Origin: Breoghania sp963678585
Lineage (GTDB): Bacteria > Pseudomonadota > Alphaproteobacteria > Rhizobiales > Stappiaceae
Reading direction: 5' to 3'
NCBI GenBank assembly: GCA_963678585.2
Contig: CAXXGA010000002.1
Location: 558,001-622,000, forward strand
Length of the DNA stretch: 64,000 nt
Position 1 is the stretch's first letter; each line of letters begins with the position of its first letter. The position numbers were made by a program, and so were the translations under genes. Shown here piece by piece: positions 34,673 to 46,019 of the stretch. Below the pieces are notes generated by a model. It was not told where the DNA came from, made no database searches, and saw nothing but the letters and a program-made list of their open reading frames with translations.

Positions 34673-35551
34673 ATGAACTGGGACGACGTCCGCATCTTTC
34701 TGGCGGTTGCGCGCGCGGGACAATTGCTGGCGGCTGGCCGCAGGCTGGGGTTGAACCACGCCACGGTGGCGCGCCGCGTGAGTGCGCTGGAAGAAGCGCT
34801 CAAGGTCAAACTGGTCGACCGGCGCACCAACGGTTGCCACCTGACACCCGCCGGAGAGCGGTTTCTGGCTTCGGCGGAGGCGATGGAGGCGGAAATGCTG
34901 GCGGCCACCGCCGCGACGGATGCGGATGTGGAGCTTTCCGGCACCGTGCGCATCGGCGCGCCGGACGGTTTCGGCGTTGCCTTTCTGGCTCCGCGTCTGG
35001 GGGAACTGACCGCCCGTCATCCCGGCCTCACCGTGCAGCTGGTGCCGGGGCCGCGCTCCATCTCGCTGTCACGGCGCGAGGCGGATATCGCGGTGGCGGT
35101 GGAGCGTCCCGAACACGGCCGCCTCGTTGCTCGCAAACTGGTGGACTACACGCTCGGCCTCTTCGCCCATGCGCGTTATCTGGAAAGCCACGGCACGCCC
35201 AAGGGGCCGGCGGATCTGAAGGAGCATCAACTCGTCGGCTATGTGGAGGATCTGGTCTTTTCTCCGGCCCTTGCCTATGCGAGCGAAGTTGCCAGAGACT
35301 GGCAGGCGCGGTTCGAAATCGCTTCCACGCTGGGTCAGACCGAGGCTGTCAGGGCGGGGGCGGGCATCGGCATCCTGCACAGCTTCATCGCGCGCCGCGA
35401 TCCGGAGCTTGTGCCTGTCTTACCGGAAAAGACCATCGATCGCGCCTATTGGCTCATCTATCACGAGACCTTGCGCGATCAGCGCCGCATTCGCGTCGTT
35501 GCCGATTTCATTACGGATCTGGTGGAACGCGAGAAGGGCATATTCGTCTGA
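34673..35551 (+). CDS. LysR-family transcriptional regulator
   Basis: The product is 292 aa. The start MNWDDVRIFLAVARAGQLLA and the HTH region LGLNHATVARRVSALEEAL are typical LysR, followed by a periplasmic-binding-like effector domain from about 90. The gene is divergent from mmsA with a 220-base gap and is the likely local activator. The effector is unknown, though a valine-pathway metabolite would fit. Confidence 0.9.
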   Translation: MNWDDVRIFLAVARAGQLLAAGRRLGLNHATVARRVSALEEALKVKLVDRRTNGCHLTPAGERFLASAEAMEAEMLAATAATDADVELSGTVRIGAPDGFGVAFLAPRLGELTARHPGLTVQLVPGPRSISLSRREADIAVAVERPEHGRLVARKLVDYTLGLFAHARYLESHGTPKGPADLKEHQLVGYVEDLVFSPALAYASEVARDWQARFEIASTLGQTEAVRAGAGIGILHSFIARRDPELVPVLPEKTIDRAYWLIYHETLRDQRRIRVVADFITDLVEREKGIFV

Positions 35552-35571
35552 AGCGGAGGGAGGCTTGAGGA

Positions 35572-35592
35572 CCGGGCGGTATGGCCGCCCGG
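35572..35592 (+). terminator. Hairpin after the LysR gene
   Basis: An 8-bp stem, CCGGGCGG (35572-35579) with CCGCCCGG (35585-35592), 5-base loop, no strong U run. It is probably the terminator of the LysR gene. Confidence 0.5.
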
Positions 35593-35674
35593 CTCCTGTC
35601 ATGTCGGCTGTCGCGGTCAGCGGTTGTCGCGCGGATGGGAGGATGCGCGAAAAGGGCTTATGCGCGATGCTCCG

Positions 35675-36028
35675 CTATTCCTTGGCGCCGCCGAACTGTT
35701 CCCAGGCGTCCATCGCCTGAGCGGAATACATCAGCGACGGGCCGCCGCCCATGTAGATGGCGATACCCAGCATTTCCTCATATTCCTGCCGCGTTGCGCC
35801 GAGCTTCACCAGATTGCGGCTGTGGAAGCCGATGCAACCGTCGCAACGCAGCGCGATGGCGATGCCCATTGCGATGAGTTCCTTGGTCTTCTCGTCCAGG
35901 GCCCCGTCGGCCTCTGCGCCGGCGACCATCTTGCGGAAACCGGCCATCGTTTCCGGGATTTCCTGAGAAAGAACCTTGACCTGTTTGGAGATGGCTGCGG
36001 TGATTTCGGGATACGGAGTGGTTCCCAT
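35675..36028 (-). CDS. AhpD-like carboxymuconolactone decarboxylase-family protein
   Basis: The product is 117 aa. The CxxCxxxH active-site motif is present as RCDGCIGFHSRN, in an all-helical CMD domain (KELIAMGIAIAL before it, LGATRQEYEEMLGIAIYMGG after). These proteins use the Cys pair as an alkylhydroperoxidase or thiol reductase. The gene stands alone. GGAGCAG precedes the ATG. Confidence 0.87.
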   Translation of the reverse strand: MGTTPYPEITAAISKQVKVLSQEIPETMAGFRKMVAGAEADGALDEKTKELIAMGIAIALRCDGCIGFHSRNLVKLGATRQEYEEMLGIAIYMGGGPSLMYSAQAMDAWEQFGGAKE

Positions 36029-36145
36029 TTGTCTGCTCCTTGTGAATCTCGTCTTGGGGCACGTCTATTTGAGCGCATGCACGGTACGATACCGTTGCGT
36101 TTAGTCAAATCAGGCGATGCATTTTGGGTTTCGTACAACAAAAAA

Positions 36146-36169
36146 AGGCCGGAGCATTGGCTCCGGCCT
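36146..36169. terminator. Bidirectional intrinsic terminator
   Basis: AGGCCGGAGC (36146-36155) pairs perfectly with GCTCCGGCCT (36160-36169), loop ATTG. On the minus strand it is followed by at least six T, so it is a strong end for malate synthase G. Confidence 0.9.
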
Positions 36170-36222
36170 CTTCATTTCGGGTGGCGGACAATGCCCGCGC
36201 CACAAGCTTTTAACCGCCAGAT

Positions 36223-38388
36223 TCAGCCGCGCTGGGCCTTCAGCTCCAGCCGGCGGGCGTGAAGCACCGGTTCGGTGTAGCCGGAGGGCTGTTCTCGGCC
36301 CTTGAAGACCAGATCGCAGGCTGCCTTGAAGGCGATGCCGTCAAAACCGGGGGCCATCGGCGTATAGGCCGGGTCGCCCGCGTTCTGCCGGTCCACGACT
36401 TCCGCCATCCGCTTCATCGTGTCCATCACATCGTCTTCGGTGACGACGCCATGGTGCAGCCAGTTGGCGATGTGCTGCGAGGAGATGCGGCAGGTGGCGC
36501 GGTCTTCCATCAGGCCGATGTCGTTGATGTCGGGAACCTTGGAACAGCCGACGCCCTGATCGACCCAGCGCACCACATAGCCCAGAATGCCCTGCGCGTT
36601 GTTTTCCACTTCCTCCTTGATGTCGTCATGCGACCAGGTCGGGCGTTCCGCCACCGGAATGGTCAGGATGTCGTCGAGCGAGGCGCGGGCGCGGCCCGCG
36701 ATTTCCGCCTGCCGGGCCTTCACGTCCACCTTGTGATAGTGCGTGGCGTGCAGGGTGGCTGCGGTCGGCGAGGGAACCCATGCGCAATTGGCGCCCGCCT
36801 GCGGATGGCCGATCTTCTGTTCCAGCATGGCCTTCATCAGATCCGGCATGGCCCACATGCCCTTGCCGATCTGGGCGCGACCGCGCAGACCGCAGGCAAT
36901 GCCGATGTCGACGTTCCAGTCCTCATAGGCCTTGATCCAGGGCAGGGCCTTCATGTCGCCCTTGCGCACCATCGGACCTGCTTCCATGGAGGTGTGGATC
37001 TCGTCGCCCGTGCGGTCGAGGAAGCCGGTGTTGATGAAGGCGACGCGGGACTTGGCGGCATTGATGCAGCCCTTGAGGTTCACCGTCGTGCGGCGTTCCT
37101 CGTCCATGATGCCGACCTTGACCGTATTCGGCTCCAGCCCGAGGAAGCCTTCCACGCGGGTCAGCGTCTCGTCGGTGAAGGCGACTTCATCCGGCCCATG
37201 CATCTTCGGCTTGACCAGATAGATCGAGCCCGCGCGCGAATTGCCGGGGCCCTCGCCCTTCAGGTCGTGCATGGCGATCAGCGTGCTGATCGCGGCATCC
37301 ATCAGGCCCTCAAAGGCCTCCTTGCCTTCCGCATCCAGAATGGCCGGGTTGGTCATCAGGTGACCGACATTGCGGCTCAGCATCAGCGAGCGGCCATGGA
37401 GCGTCACCGTGCCGGAACCATCGGGCGCGGTGTAGGTGCGGTCCGCGTTGAGCTTGCGGGTGAACGTCTTGCCGCCCTTGGTGACCTCTTCGGCCAGATC
37501 GCCTTTCATCAGGCCGAGCCAGTTGCGATAGGCCTGAACCTTGTCTTCGGCATCGACGGCGGCAACCGAGTCCTCGAAATCCATGATGGTGGAAACGGCC
37601 GCTTCCATGATCATGTCGGCGACACCGGCCTTGTCCGCCCCGCCAATGGGGTTCGAACGGTCGATGACCAGTTCGATATGCATCGCGTTGTTGACCAGCA
37701 GCACCGCTTCCGGTGCATCCGCAGCCCCGCGATACCCGGCGAAGGCGGCCTCGTCCTTCAGGCCGGTGGTGGAGCCGTCTTCAAGGGTCGCGACGAGCTT
37801 GCCACCGACGACCGCATAGCCTGTCACATCGGCATGCGACCCCTCGCCAAGCGGCGTTGCCTCGTCGATGAAGGCCTTGGCCCATGCGATGACCCGCTGA
37901 CCGCGCGCGGCGTCATAGCCCGGCGCGCTCGGCAGGTCGCCCATCGCGTCGGTGCCGTAAAGCGCATCATAGAGCGAGCCCCAGCGTGCATTGGCCGCGT
38001 TCAGCGCATAGCGCGCATTGGTGATGGGCACGACGAGCTGCGGCCCGGCGATGGTCGTGAACTCCTCATCGACCTTGCAGGTGTCGACGGAGAAATCTGG
38101 GACTTCCGGCAGCAGGTAGCCGATTTCGCCGAGGAACTTCTTGTACTCCTGAAAGTCCATCGGGCGGCCGCGGCGCGCCTTGTGCCACTCGTCGATCTGA
38201 CTCTGAAGCTCCTCGCGACGCTCCAGCAGCGCGCGGTTTTTCGGGCCGAGTTCGTTGATGAGCGCTCCAAGGCCCGCCCAGAAGTCCGCCGAGGCTACAT
38301 CGGTGCCGGGAAGGGCTTCCGTTTCGATGAAATCATGGAGTTCCTTGGCAACCTTCAGGCCGGATATCTCAACGCGCGTCGACGTCAT
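36223..38388 (-). CDS. glcB: Malate synthase G
   Basis: The product is 721 aa from ATG 38388 (MTSTRVEISGLKVAKELHDF), the standard length of isoform G. It condenses glyoxylate with acetyl-CoA to malate. Active-site segments include AAVSTIMDFEDSVAAVDAED, the Glu-Asp metal region, MGIMDEERRTTVNL-type sequence (VGIMDEERRTTVNLKGCI) and TGFLDRTGDEIHTSMEAGPM. A longer open frame upstream to 38631 lacks family similarity. The gene is monocistronic; a 25-base palindrome lies about 97 bases upstream. Confidence 0.95.
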   Translation of the reverse strand: MTSTRVEISGLKVAKELHDFIETEALPGTDVASADFWAGLGALINELGPKNRALLERREELQSQIDEWHKARRGRPMDFQEYKKFLGEIGYLLPEVPDFSVDTCKVDEEFTTIAGPQLVVPITNARYALNAANARWGSLYDALYGTDAMGDLPSAPGYDAARGQRVIAWAKAFIDEATPLGEGSHADVTGYAVVGGKLVATLEDGSTTGLKDEAAFAGYRGAADAPEAVLLVNNAMHIELVIDRSNPIGGADKAGVADMIMEAAVSTIMDFEDSVAAVDAEDKVQAYRNWLGLMKGDLAEEVTKGGKTFTRKLNADRTYTAPDGSGTVTLHGRSLMLSRNVGHLMTNPAILDAEGKEAFEGLMDAAISTLIAMHDLKGEGPGNSRAGSIYLVKPKMHGPDEVAFTDETLTRVEGFLGLEPNTVKVGIMDEERRTTVNLKGCINAAKSRVAFINTGFLDRTGDEIHTSMEAGPMVRKGDMKALPWIKAYEDWNVDIGIACGLRGRAQIGKGMWAMPDLMKAMLEQKIGHPQAGANCAWVPSPTAATLHATHYHKVDVKARQAEIAGRARASLDDILTIPVAERPTWSHDDIKEEVENNAQGILGYVVRWVDQGVGCSKVPDINDIGLMEDRATCRISSQHIANWLHHGVVTEDDVMDTMKRMAEVVDRQNAGDPAYTPMAPGFDGIAFKAACDLVFKGREQPSGYTEPVLHARRLELKAQRG

Positions 38389-38484
38389 GGTGCTTTCCTG
38401 TCGTTTCCTGTTCTCGGGGCACAGGCATGCTCCGTACATTTGTCGCCTTAAATAGCAGGGATGACGGGTCGCCACAAAAGCATG

Positions 38485-38509
38485 CTTGGGAAAAGATGTG
38501 TTTCCCAAG
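38485..38509. promoter_or_regulatory. 25-bp perfect palindrome upstream of glcB
   Basis: CTTGGGAAA (38485-38493) and TTTCCCAAG (38501-38509) flank a 7-base spacer. It is too far from a gene end to be a terminator, and lies in the 332-base gap between glcB and the divergent acyltransferase gene, so it may be an operator. The rest of that gap shows no gene. Confidence 0.45.
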
Positions 38510-38720
38510 TGAGGGGGTACGGCGGTATGAGATGAGCGAAACATCTGTATCGGGGTAGCCGCCTCAATCCATAGGTGAGACGGAGCCTGCAACGGCGGAA
38601 TCCATATCGACGGGCTACGCAATATATCCAACCGGAATGCATGCTAATAACAGGATGATGTTCGAGTCGGTGGAGCAGGAGGAAGCGTAATGGAAGCTTG
38701 CTCTGGAAGGGTTATAGTTC

Positions 38721-40697
38721 TTGTCGTCTAAATCCAGCGGGCCCGCGCGAGCCTATCGCATTGAAATCGATGGACTGCGCAGTCTTGCTGTCCTCCCGGT
38801 GATCCTTCTTCACGCGGGCTTTGGCCTCTTTGGCGGCGGGTTTGTCGGTGTTGACGTATTTTTCGTCATCAGCGGGTTTCTGATCGCCGGGATCATAATT
38901 CGCGATCTCGAAGCGGGCCGCTTCTCGCTTGTCGATTTCTATATCCGCCGCGCCCGTCGTATCTTGCCTGCGCTCACGCTGGTCATGTTCGCCACCGTGC
39001 CCTTTGCTTGGGCTTGGCTCGTGCCGCCGGATCTGGAGGAGTACGGCAAGAGCACGGTCGCGGTTGCCACATTCACCTCAAATTTCTTCTTTTTGAACAA
39101 AAGCGGATATTTCGATTCCATCGGGGAATTGAAGCCATTGCTGCACACGTGGAGCCTGGCGGTCGAAGAGCAGTATTACATCGTCTTTCCGCTTTTCATG
39201 CTCTTGTTCTGGCGGCGTTTCCGGCGCGTCTCGCTCGTCTTGTTTGCCGTCATTGCACTCGCCAGCCTCGCCTTGGCGCAGGCCCTGACCGTGATCGACC
39301 CGACCGCAGGGTTCTTCCTGCCCTTCACCCGCATATGGGAACTGTTGATCGGCGTCTTCACCGCGGTCCTGACCCATCGCCGCGGCGGTGAAGTCGCGAA
39401 CGGCCCCGCGGCGCTGACGGGTCTCCTGATGATTGCCGCGGCGGTTTTCCTCTACGGTGAATGCACGCCTTTCCCCGGGATTTACGCCCTGTTGCCGACT
39501 GTGGGGGCTGCGCTTGTCCTGTTCCATACGGGGCCGGGGACCTTCGCGTTTTCCCTGCTGTCCAGCCGGGTTCCTGTCCTGATCGGTCGTATCAGCTACA
39601 GCGCCTATCTCTGGCACCAGCCGCTCTTCGCTTTCATGCGCTACCGGTTTCCGGAAGAGGCCGGGCCCGCCGCAATGCTCGCCCTGTCGGTGGCCTCATT
39701 GGGGCTTGCCTATCTGACGGTTCGGTTCGTGGAAGATCCTTTCCGCGAACGTGGGCGTATTCATGTCGGGCTGGTCGTCGGCGGAGCCGTCGCTTCGCTT
39801 GCAGCTTTTACCGCATTCAGCGGGTTCATCCGCTTCAACGATGGTTATCCCTCGCGGTTGACGTCGTCCCAGCAAGAAGTTGTCGCGTTCAAGACATATC
39901 CGCGCGAGAGGTTCTATCGCGCGGGCAAATGCCTGGTCGGGGGAGCGCGGGATGTGTTTGCGCGTCTGGCCCCCGAATGCTCGCCGGTTGTTGCGCCTGA
40001 CGGCACGTCCTCCCCGCTATTGTGGGGGGACTCCCATGCGGCGGCGCTGTTCTGGGGCTTGCAGAAAAGAATTCCGAATCTGGGTCAGTTCACGATGAGT
40101 TCCTGCCCGCCTGTGGCAGGCATCGATGTGCCATCGCGGACCCATTGCAGGTCTTTCAATGATGCGGTGCTGAAATGGATGCGGCGCAACCCACCTCAAA
40201 CAGTCTTCCTGATGGGGAACTGGAGGGACGTCGACGAAAAGGGCGTGCTCCGCGTCGATGCCATGTCGCAAACCGTCAGGGCATTAAAGGAAATCAGTCC
40301 GGACATGAACATCGTTGTTGTCGGGTCCGTGCCGTACTGGCTCCCGGATCTGCCCATGCAGATGCTGAGATACAAGATCTCGTTGGACAAGCCGCAGCGG
40401 TTGGAGATGTTGCCCTTGCCGGATCTGAAGGCAACCGACCGCAAGCTGCGCAATCAGGTGGAGAGGGCAGGTGACGGGGTGGTCTTCGTCAACCTGCTTG
40501 ATCAGTTGTGTTCGGGAAAAGAGTGCACAGCGATCGTGCCCGATCCGTTGCACGAGGGGCGTTTCGAGCCTCTCGCGTGGGATACTGCGCATCTCACTGC
40601 GGGAGGCTCTCTACGGGCTGCCGAAATTATTGCGGCTGCAATTGACGGCCTTGGAATTCTCGCCATTCCTCAGTCGGAAGTGCAAGCGGCGCAATAG
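38721..40697 (+). CDS. Membrane acyltransferase 3 with SGNH domain (OafA/YrhL-like)
   Basis: The product is 658 aa. Residues 10-350 form an acyltransferase-3 domain of about ten helices, with the conserved YRIEIDGLRSLAVLPVILLH start, GGGFVGVDVFFVISGFLI, FYIRRARRILPAL and HTWSLAVEEQYYIVFPLF. The C-terminal half is an extracytoplasmic SGNH-like domain (WGDSHAAALFWGL; HLTAGGSLRAAEII near the end). Such proteins O-acetylate lipopolysaccharide or exopolysaccharide. The start is TTG, 12-13 bases after GGAAGGG, which is weak. It ends 9 bases from the convergent prfC stop. A glycan target encoded at 9.6-15.2 kb is possible but unproven. Confidence 0.88.
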   Translation: MSSKSSGPARAYRIEIDGLRSLAVLPVILLHAGFGLFGGGFVGVDVFFVISGFLIAGIIIRDLEAGRFSLVDFYIRRARRILPALTLVMFATVPFAWAWLVPPDLEEYGKSTVAVATFTSNFFFLNKSGYFDSIGELKPLLHTWSLAVEEQYYIVFPLFMLLFWRRFRRVSLVLFAVIALASLALAQALTVIDPTAGFFLPFTRIWELLIGVFTAVLTHRRGGEVANGPAALTGLLMIAAAVFLYGECTPFPGIYALLPTVGAALVLFHTGPGTFAFSLLSSRVPVLIGRISYSAYLWHQPLFAFMRYRFPEEAGPAAMLALSVASLGLAYLTVRFVEDPFRERGRIHVGLVVGGAVASLAAFTAFSGFIRFNDGYPSRLTSSQQEVVAFKTYPRERFYRAGKCLVGGARDVFARLAPECSPVVAPDGTSSPLLWGDSHAAALFWGLQKRIPNLGQFTMSSCPPVAGIDVPSRTHCRSFNDAVLKWMRRNPPQTVFLMGNWRDVDEKGVLRVDAMSQTVRALKEISPDMNIVVVGSVPYWLPDLPMQMLRYKISLDKPQRLEMLPLPDLKATDRKLRNQVERAGDGVVFVNLLDQLCSGKECTAIVPDPLHEGRFEPLAWDTAHLTAGGSLRAAEIIAAAIDGLGILAIPQSEVQAAQ

Positions 40698-40706
40698 CCG
40701 GTCCCT

Positions 40707-42284
<1,578 letters not shown>

Positions 42285-42444
42285 GTCGGCCGTTTTTTAA
42301 GATGCTTGGATCAGCGCGCAATGCGTGAAGCGCCGTGCTTGGCGCATAATGCGGGCGGTTGTCAAATGGGAAGCGAAGGTTGCGCGATCAATGCCGCGGC
42401 GTCCGCCCGCGACCTGACGCGCGACGAAGGCTTCTTGCGTCCGC

Positions 42445-43800
42445 TCAGATCACTTCATCGCACAGCGTATACCACCGGTAGGCAGCCTTCAGATAGACTT
42501 TGCGCAAGGCCGGGAAGGGAAAACGTTTGAGCGGTGCGCGCACCACGGCGGGAAGGTCGTCGCTTGTGATCGCGCCCGCAGCCAGATCCGCCACATTCGC
42601 CCCGCTGAGCGAGCCCATCGCCACCCCGTTGCCGTGAAAGGCAAGGGCTGCAAAGGCATGGGGCGCATCGTCGAGCGGCCCGATGAACGGGTTGAGGCTC
42701 GCCGCCATGCAGACGAAACCCGACCACACATGCGTGACCTCCACCTCCCGCCATGCGGGGAACATGCGGTGGAAATCGGCAAGTATCTCCTTTCGGGTCT
42801 GGGCATCGTATTCAGGCGTCGTGTCGGTGCCGCCGCGCATGCCGAAGAGAAACCGTCCGTCGGGCATCAGCCGGAAATAGTGGAGCAGGCGACGGCTGTC
42901 ATAGCTCATCAGCGGCGAGGTCCAGCCTTGTGCGGCCTGTTCGGCGACCGTCAGCGGGCGGGTGACGAGTACCGACGAAAGGAGCGGCAGCAACCGCCCG
43001 GACAGCGCCTTGACCGGTTTGCCCGGCACGTCTTCCTGCATGTAGCCGTTGGTCGCCATGATGAGCGTGCGCGCCGAAAGGCTGCCATTGGCCGTGAACA
43101 GTCGCCAGCGGCCGCCCTCGTGGGTGATGGAGGTGACCGGGCTGTTGGCGAGAATGCGTGCGCCCGCTGTCTGCGCCGCGCGGGCAACGCCGAGAGCGTA
43201 TTTCAGGGGATTGAGCGCAAAGCCCTGTTCAAGGCGCGCGCCACCGAAGAACTCCGGCCCGGCCACGCCCATTTCCGCCAGTTCCTCACGCGAATGAAGC
43301 GTCGTCTCCACGCCGAAGGTCTTGCGCAGATAGGCGGCCTCATCTTCGAGCTGACGCATGTCCTTCATCCGGTGGGCGAGGCACAGCTCGCCGTCGGAGT
43401 GGGTCTCCGCCTCAATCTCATATGTGTTCAGAAGCTCCGCCACATGATCGATGGAGCGGCGCTGATAGTCGAGAAACTCGGCCGCCGCGCTCTGGCCGAA
43501 CTTGCCGGCGAGTTCGCCCAGCGAATGCTTGGAGCCGCCGACGCAGCAAAAACCGCCATTGCGCCCGGATGCGCCCCAGCCGATATCTCCGCCTTCCAGC
43601 AAGGCGACGTCAGCCCCGTGTTCGCCGGCAAGCCGCAGGGCCGCGTTCAGTCCCGTATATCCGCCGCCCAGCACGGCGAAATCGGCCTCCTGATCGCCTT
43701 CGAGTGCAGGATAGACATGCTCCTGCATGGGAACGGTCGTCTCCCAATAGGAGCCGACGGGCTTGGAGTGATCGTAGGCGTGGGCGGAATAGAGCGGCAT
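42445..43800 (-). CDS. FAD-dependent amine oxidase, gamma-glutamylputrescine oxidase-like
   Basis: The product is 451 aa. The FAD-binding fold begins at about residue 40 (FAVLGGGYTGLNAALRL) with the DAO-type Gly-rich region IGWGASGRNGGFC. The N-terminal SYWETTVP segment before the FAD fold and ALAFHGNGVAMGSLSGANVA near the C-terminus are typical of PuuB/OrdL proteins, which oxidise amino groups of gamma-glutamyl-putrescine or similar amines to aldehydes and make peroxide. No other puu genes are adjacent, so the substrate is uncertain. Confidence 0.85.
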   Translation of the reverse strand: MPLYSAHAYDHSKPVGSYWETTVPMQEHVYPALEGDQEADFAVLGGGYTGLNAALRLAGEHGADVALLEGGDIGWGASGRNGGFCCVGGSKHSLGELAGKFGQSAAAEFLDYQRRSIDHVAELLNTYEIEAETHSDGELCLAHRMKDMRQLEDEAAYLRKTFGVETTLHSREELAEMGVAGPEFFGGARLEQGFALNPLKYALGVARAAQTAGARILANSPVTSITHEGGRWRLFTANGSLSARTLIMATNGYMQEDVPGKPVKALSGRLLPLLSSVLVTRPLTVAEQAAQGWTSPLMSYDSRRLLHYFRLMPDGRFLFGMRGGTDTTPEYDAQTRKEILADFHRMFPAWREVEVTHVWSGFVCMAASLNPFIGPLDDAPHAFAALAFHGNGVAMGSLSGANVADLAAGAITSDDLPAVVRAPLKRFPFPALRKVYLKAAYRWYTLCDEVI

Positions 43801-44075
43801 GACGGGGCTCCGGTGAACGCGAATGCGAGGCTGACGACACCCTGCGGGTGGGCCTCATTCTGTTATGTCAGGCAATTGCGGAGGATAGCCGCGCGCGGGC
43901 GAATTTGCGAGGCCGTGGCTACCGCTAACCCGACTTGCCCACGGTTGCGATGCGGCTTTTGTCCGTGCGCCGGGCAGCGGAGGGGCGACGACCGATATGG
44001 CCGCATGAGGGATCGCGCTCTTGCAATCCCGCCTCAGTTGCTGAATAGGGTGTGCCCGCGAAACACGAGGCCGGA

Positions 44076-45071
44076 ATGGCGAAATACCCAGATCACAAAT
44101 GCGCCGTTGCGCCTATGATGGACTGGACCGACAGGCACTGCCGGGTCTTTCACCGTCAGCTCACGCGTCGCACGCTGCTCTATACGGAAATGGTCACGAG
44201 CCCGGCGGTCATCCACGGGGACCGTCAGCGCCTGCTCGGCTTTTCCGATATCGAGCGCCCGATTGCCTGCCAGCTCGGCGGGTCGGAGCCGGAAGAACTC
44301 GCCAAGGCCGCGCGCATTGTCGAGGACTGGGGCTATGACGAGGTGAACCTGAACGTCGGTTGCCCGTCGGATCGCGTGCAGTCGGGCCGCTTCGGTGCCT
44401 GCCTGATGCTGGAGCCGGAACTGGTTGCCGAATGCGTGGCGGCGATGAAGCGGGGCGTCTCCATTCCCGTTACCGTCAAATGCCGGATCGGCGTTGACGA
44501 GCAGGATCCGGAACCGGCGCTCGACGCCATGGCCGATGCGGTGGTCGCCGCCGGTGTCGATGCCCTGTGGGTTCATGCCCGCAAAGCCTGGCTGAAGGGG
44601 CTGAGCCCCAAGGAAAACCGCGATATCCCACCGCTCGATTATGATCGCGTCTACCGCCTGAAGGCGCGGCTTCCCCATGTCTGGATCGGCATCAATGGCG
44701 GCATCGCCACACTTGATGAAGCCGAGGCGCATCTCGCCCATGTCGACGGTGTGATGATGGGGCGCGCCGCCTATCACGATCCGGGCGTTCTGGGAGATGT
44801 GGACCGCAGGCTCTACGACGAGGATGCGCCCGCAGCAGACCCCATGCGCGCGGTTGAAACATTTATGCCCTATATCGAGGATGAGCTGGCGCGCGGGGCC
44901 CGTCTCAACCAGATCACGCGGCATGTACTGGGGCTGTTTCAAGGCGTTCCGGGTGCGCGTCAATGGCGGCGAACCCTTTCAGAAGAGGCCGTGAAGCCCG
45001 GTGCCGGGCTGGAAGTGGTGCGTGCAGCGCTGGCCCATATCAACCGTGTGGCGCTGGACATGCAGGGCTAG
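44076..45071 (+). CDS. dusA: tRNA-dihydrouridine synthase DusA
   Basis: The product is 331 aa from ATG 44076 (GAGG six bases before). This flavoenzyme reduces uridine 20/20a in the tRNA D-loop. FMN-site and catalytic features are APMMDWTDRHCRVFHRQ, LNVGCPSDRVQSGRFGACLM (catalytic Cys), HARKAWLKGLSPKENR and GVMMGRAAYHDP. A GTG at 44052 would add 8 residues; the conserved part begins just after the ATG. It is followed on the same strand by a TauE-type gene. Confidence 0.93.
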   Translation: MAKYPDHKCAVAPMMDWTDRHCRVFHRQLTRRTLLYTEMVTSPAVIHGDRQRLLGFSDIERPIACQLGGSEPEELAKAARIVEDWGYDEVNLNVGCPSDRVQSGRFGACLMLEPELVAECVAAMKRGVSIPVTVKCRIGVDEQDPEPALDAMADAVVAAGVDALWVHARKAWLKGLSPKENRDIPPLDYDRVYRLKARLPHVWIGINGGIATLDEAEAHLAHVDGVMMGRAAYHDPGVLGDVDRRLYDEDAPAADPMRAVETFMPYIEDELARGARLNQITRHVLGLFQGVPGARQWRRTLSEEAVKPGAGLEVVRAALAHINRVALDMQG

Positions 45072-45174
45072 ATCGGCCACAGACTGACGCAAGGAGAAGG
45101 CGCGGAGGAGCCCTTGCGATCACGCGCGAGGGATGCGCCGTCGGGACGTTCGCACGTCCATTGGGGGGATTGTC

Positions 45175-46005
45175 ATGACTGAAAGTATCGACTGGGGGTA
45201 CATGCTCGCCCTTGGCGCCACGCTTGCGGCTTCCGGCGCCGTTGCCGGGTTTCTGGCGGGCGTCTTCGGCATTGGCGGCGGCGCGGTTCTGGTGCCGACC
45301 CTCTACCAGTTCCTCACCCTCTTCGGCGTCGATCCCGCCGTCTGCATGCATATCTCCATCGCAACTTCGCTCGGCATCGTCGTGCCCACCTCCATCCGTT
45401 CCTTCATGGCGCACAGGGCGCGCGGCGCGGTGGATATCGCGCTTCTGAGAAGCTGGGTCATCCCGGTGCCCGCGGGCGCGATCATTGCGAGTTTCGTCGC
45501 GGCCTATGTCTCGGGCGCGGAACTGAAGGGCATCTTCGCCTTCGTGGCCCTCGCCATCGCCATCCGCATGCTCTTCAATCGCGAAAGCTGGCGGATCGGG
45601 GATGAGATCCCCGGCAATCCGGTGCGCGCGATCTGCGGGGCGCTGATGGGCTTCTTCTCCACCATGATGGGGGTCGGCGGCGGCGTCATGAACAACACCT
45701 TCATGACGCTCTTCGGTCGCCCGATCCATCAGGCGGTGGCGACCTCCTCGGGCGTGGGCATCCTGATTTCCATCCCCGGCACCATCGGCCTGATCATCGC
45801 AGGCTGGGGCGAGTCGGGCCTGCCGCCCTTCTCGTTCGGCTACATCAACCTGCTGGGCGTGGCGCTGGTCATTCCGGTCACCTTCTTCGCAGCCCCTCTC
45901 GGCGTGCGCGTGGCCCATGCGCTGCCCAAGCGGGTGCTGGAAATCTGTTTCGGTCTGTTCCTGCTGACGGTGTCCGCCCGCTTCGCCTGGAGCCTTTGGG
46001 GCTGA
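45175..46005 (+). CDS. TauE/SafE-family sulfite or organic-anion exporter
   Basis: The product is 276 aa with about eight membrane segments. The two inverted halves each have the Gly-rich TauE motif (GVFGIGGGAVLVPTLY and MGVGGGVMNNTFM). Members export sulfite, sulfoacetate or other small organic anions. The ATG at 45175 follows a GGGGGGAT site; an upstream in-frame ATG at 45133 is less likely. The gene is convergent with the retropepsin-like gene, with 14 bases between. Confidence 0.88.
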   Translation: MTESIDWGYMLALGATLAASGAVAGFLAGVFGIGGGAVLVPTLYQFLTLFGVDPAVCMHISIATSLGIVVPTSIRSFMAHRARGAVDIALLRSWVIPVPAGAIIASFVAAYVSGAELKGIFAFVALAIAIRMLFNRESWRIGDEIPGNPVRAICGALMGFFSTMMGVGGGVMNNTFMTLFGRPIHQAVATSSGVGILISIPGTIGLIIAGWGESGLPPFSFGYINLLGVALVIPVTFFAAPLGVRVAHALPKRVLEICFGLFLLTVSARFAWSLWG

Positions 46006-46019
46006 CGAATGCTTCCCGC

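Noticed and set aside
37640..37665. GGTTCGAA stretch resembling a tRNA T-loop
   Set aside because: It lies inside malate synthase G and no cloverleaf can be drawn around it.
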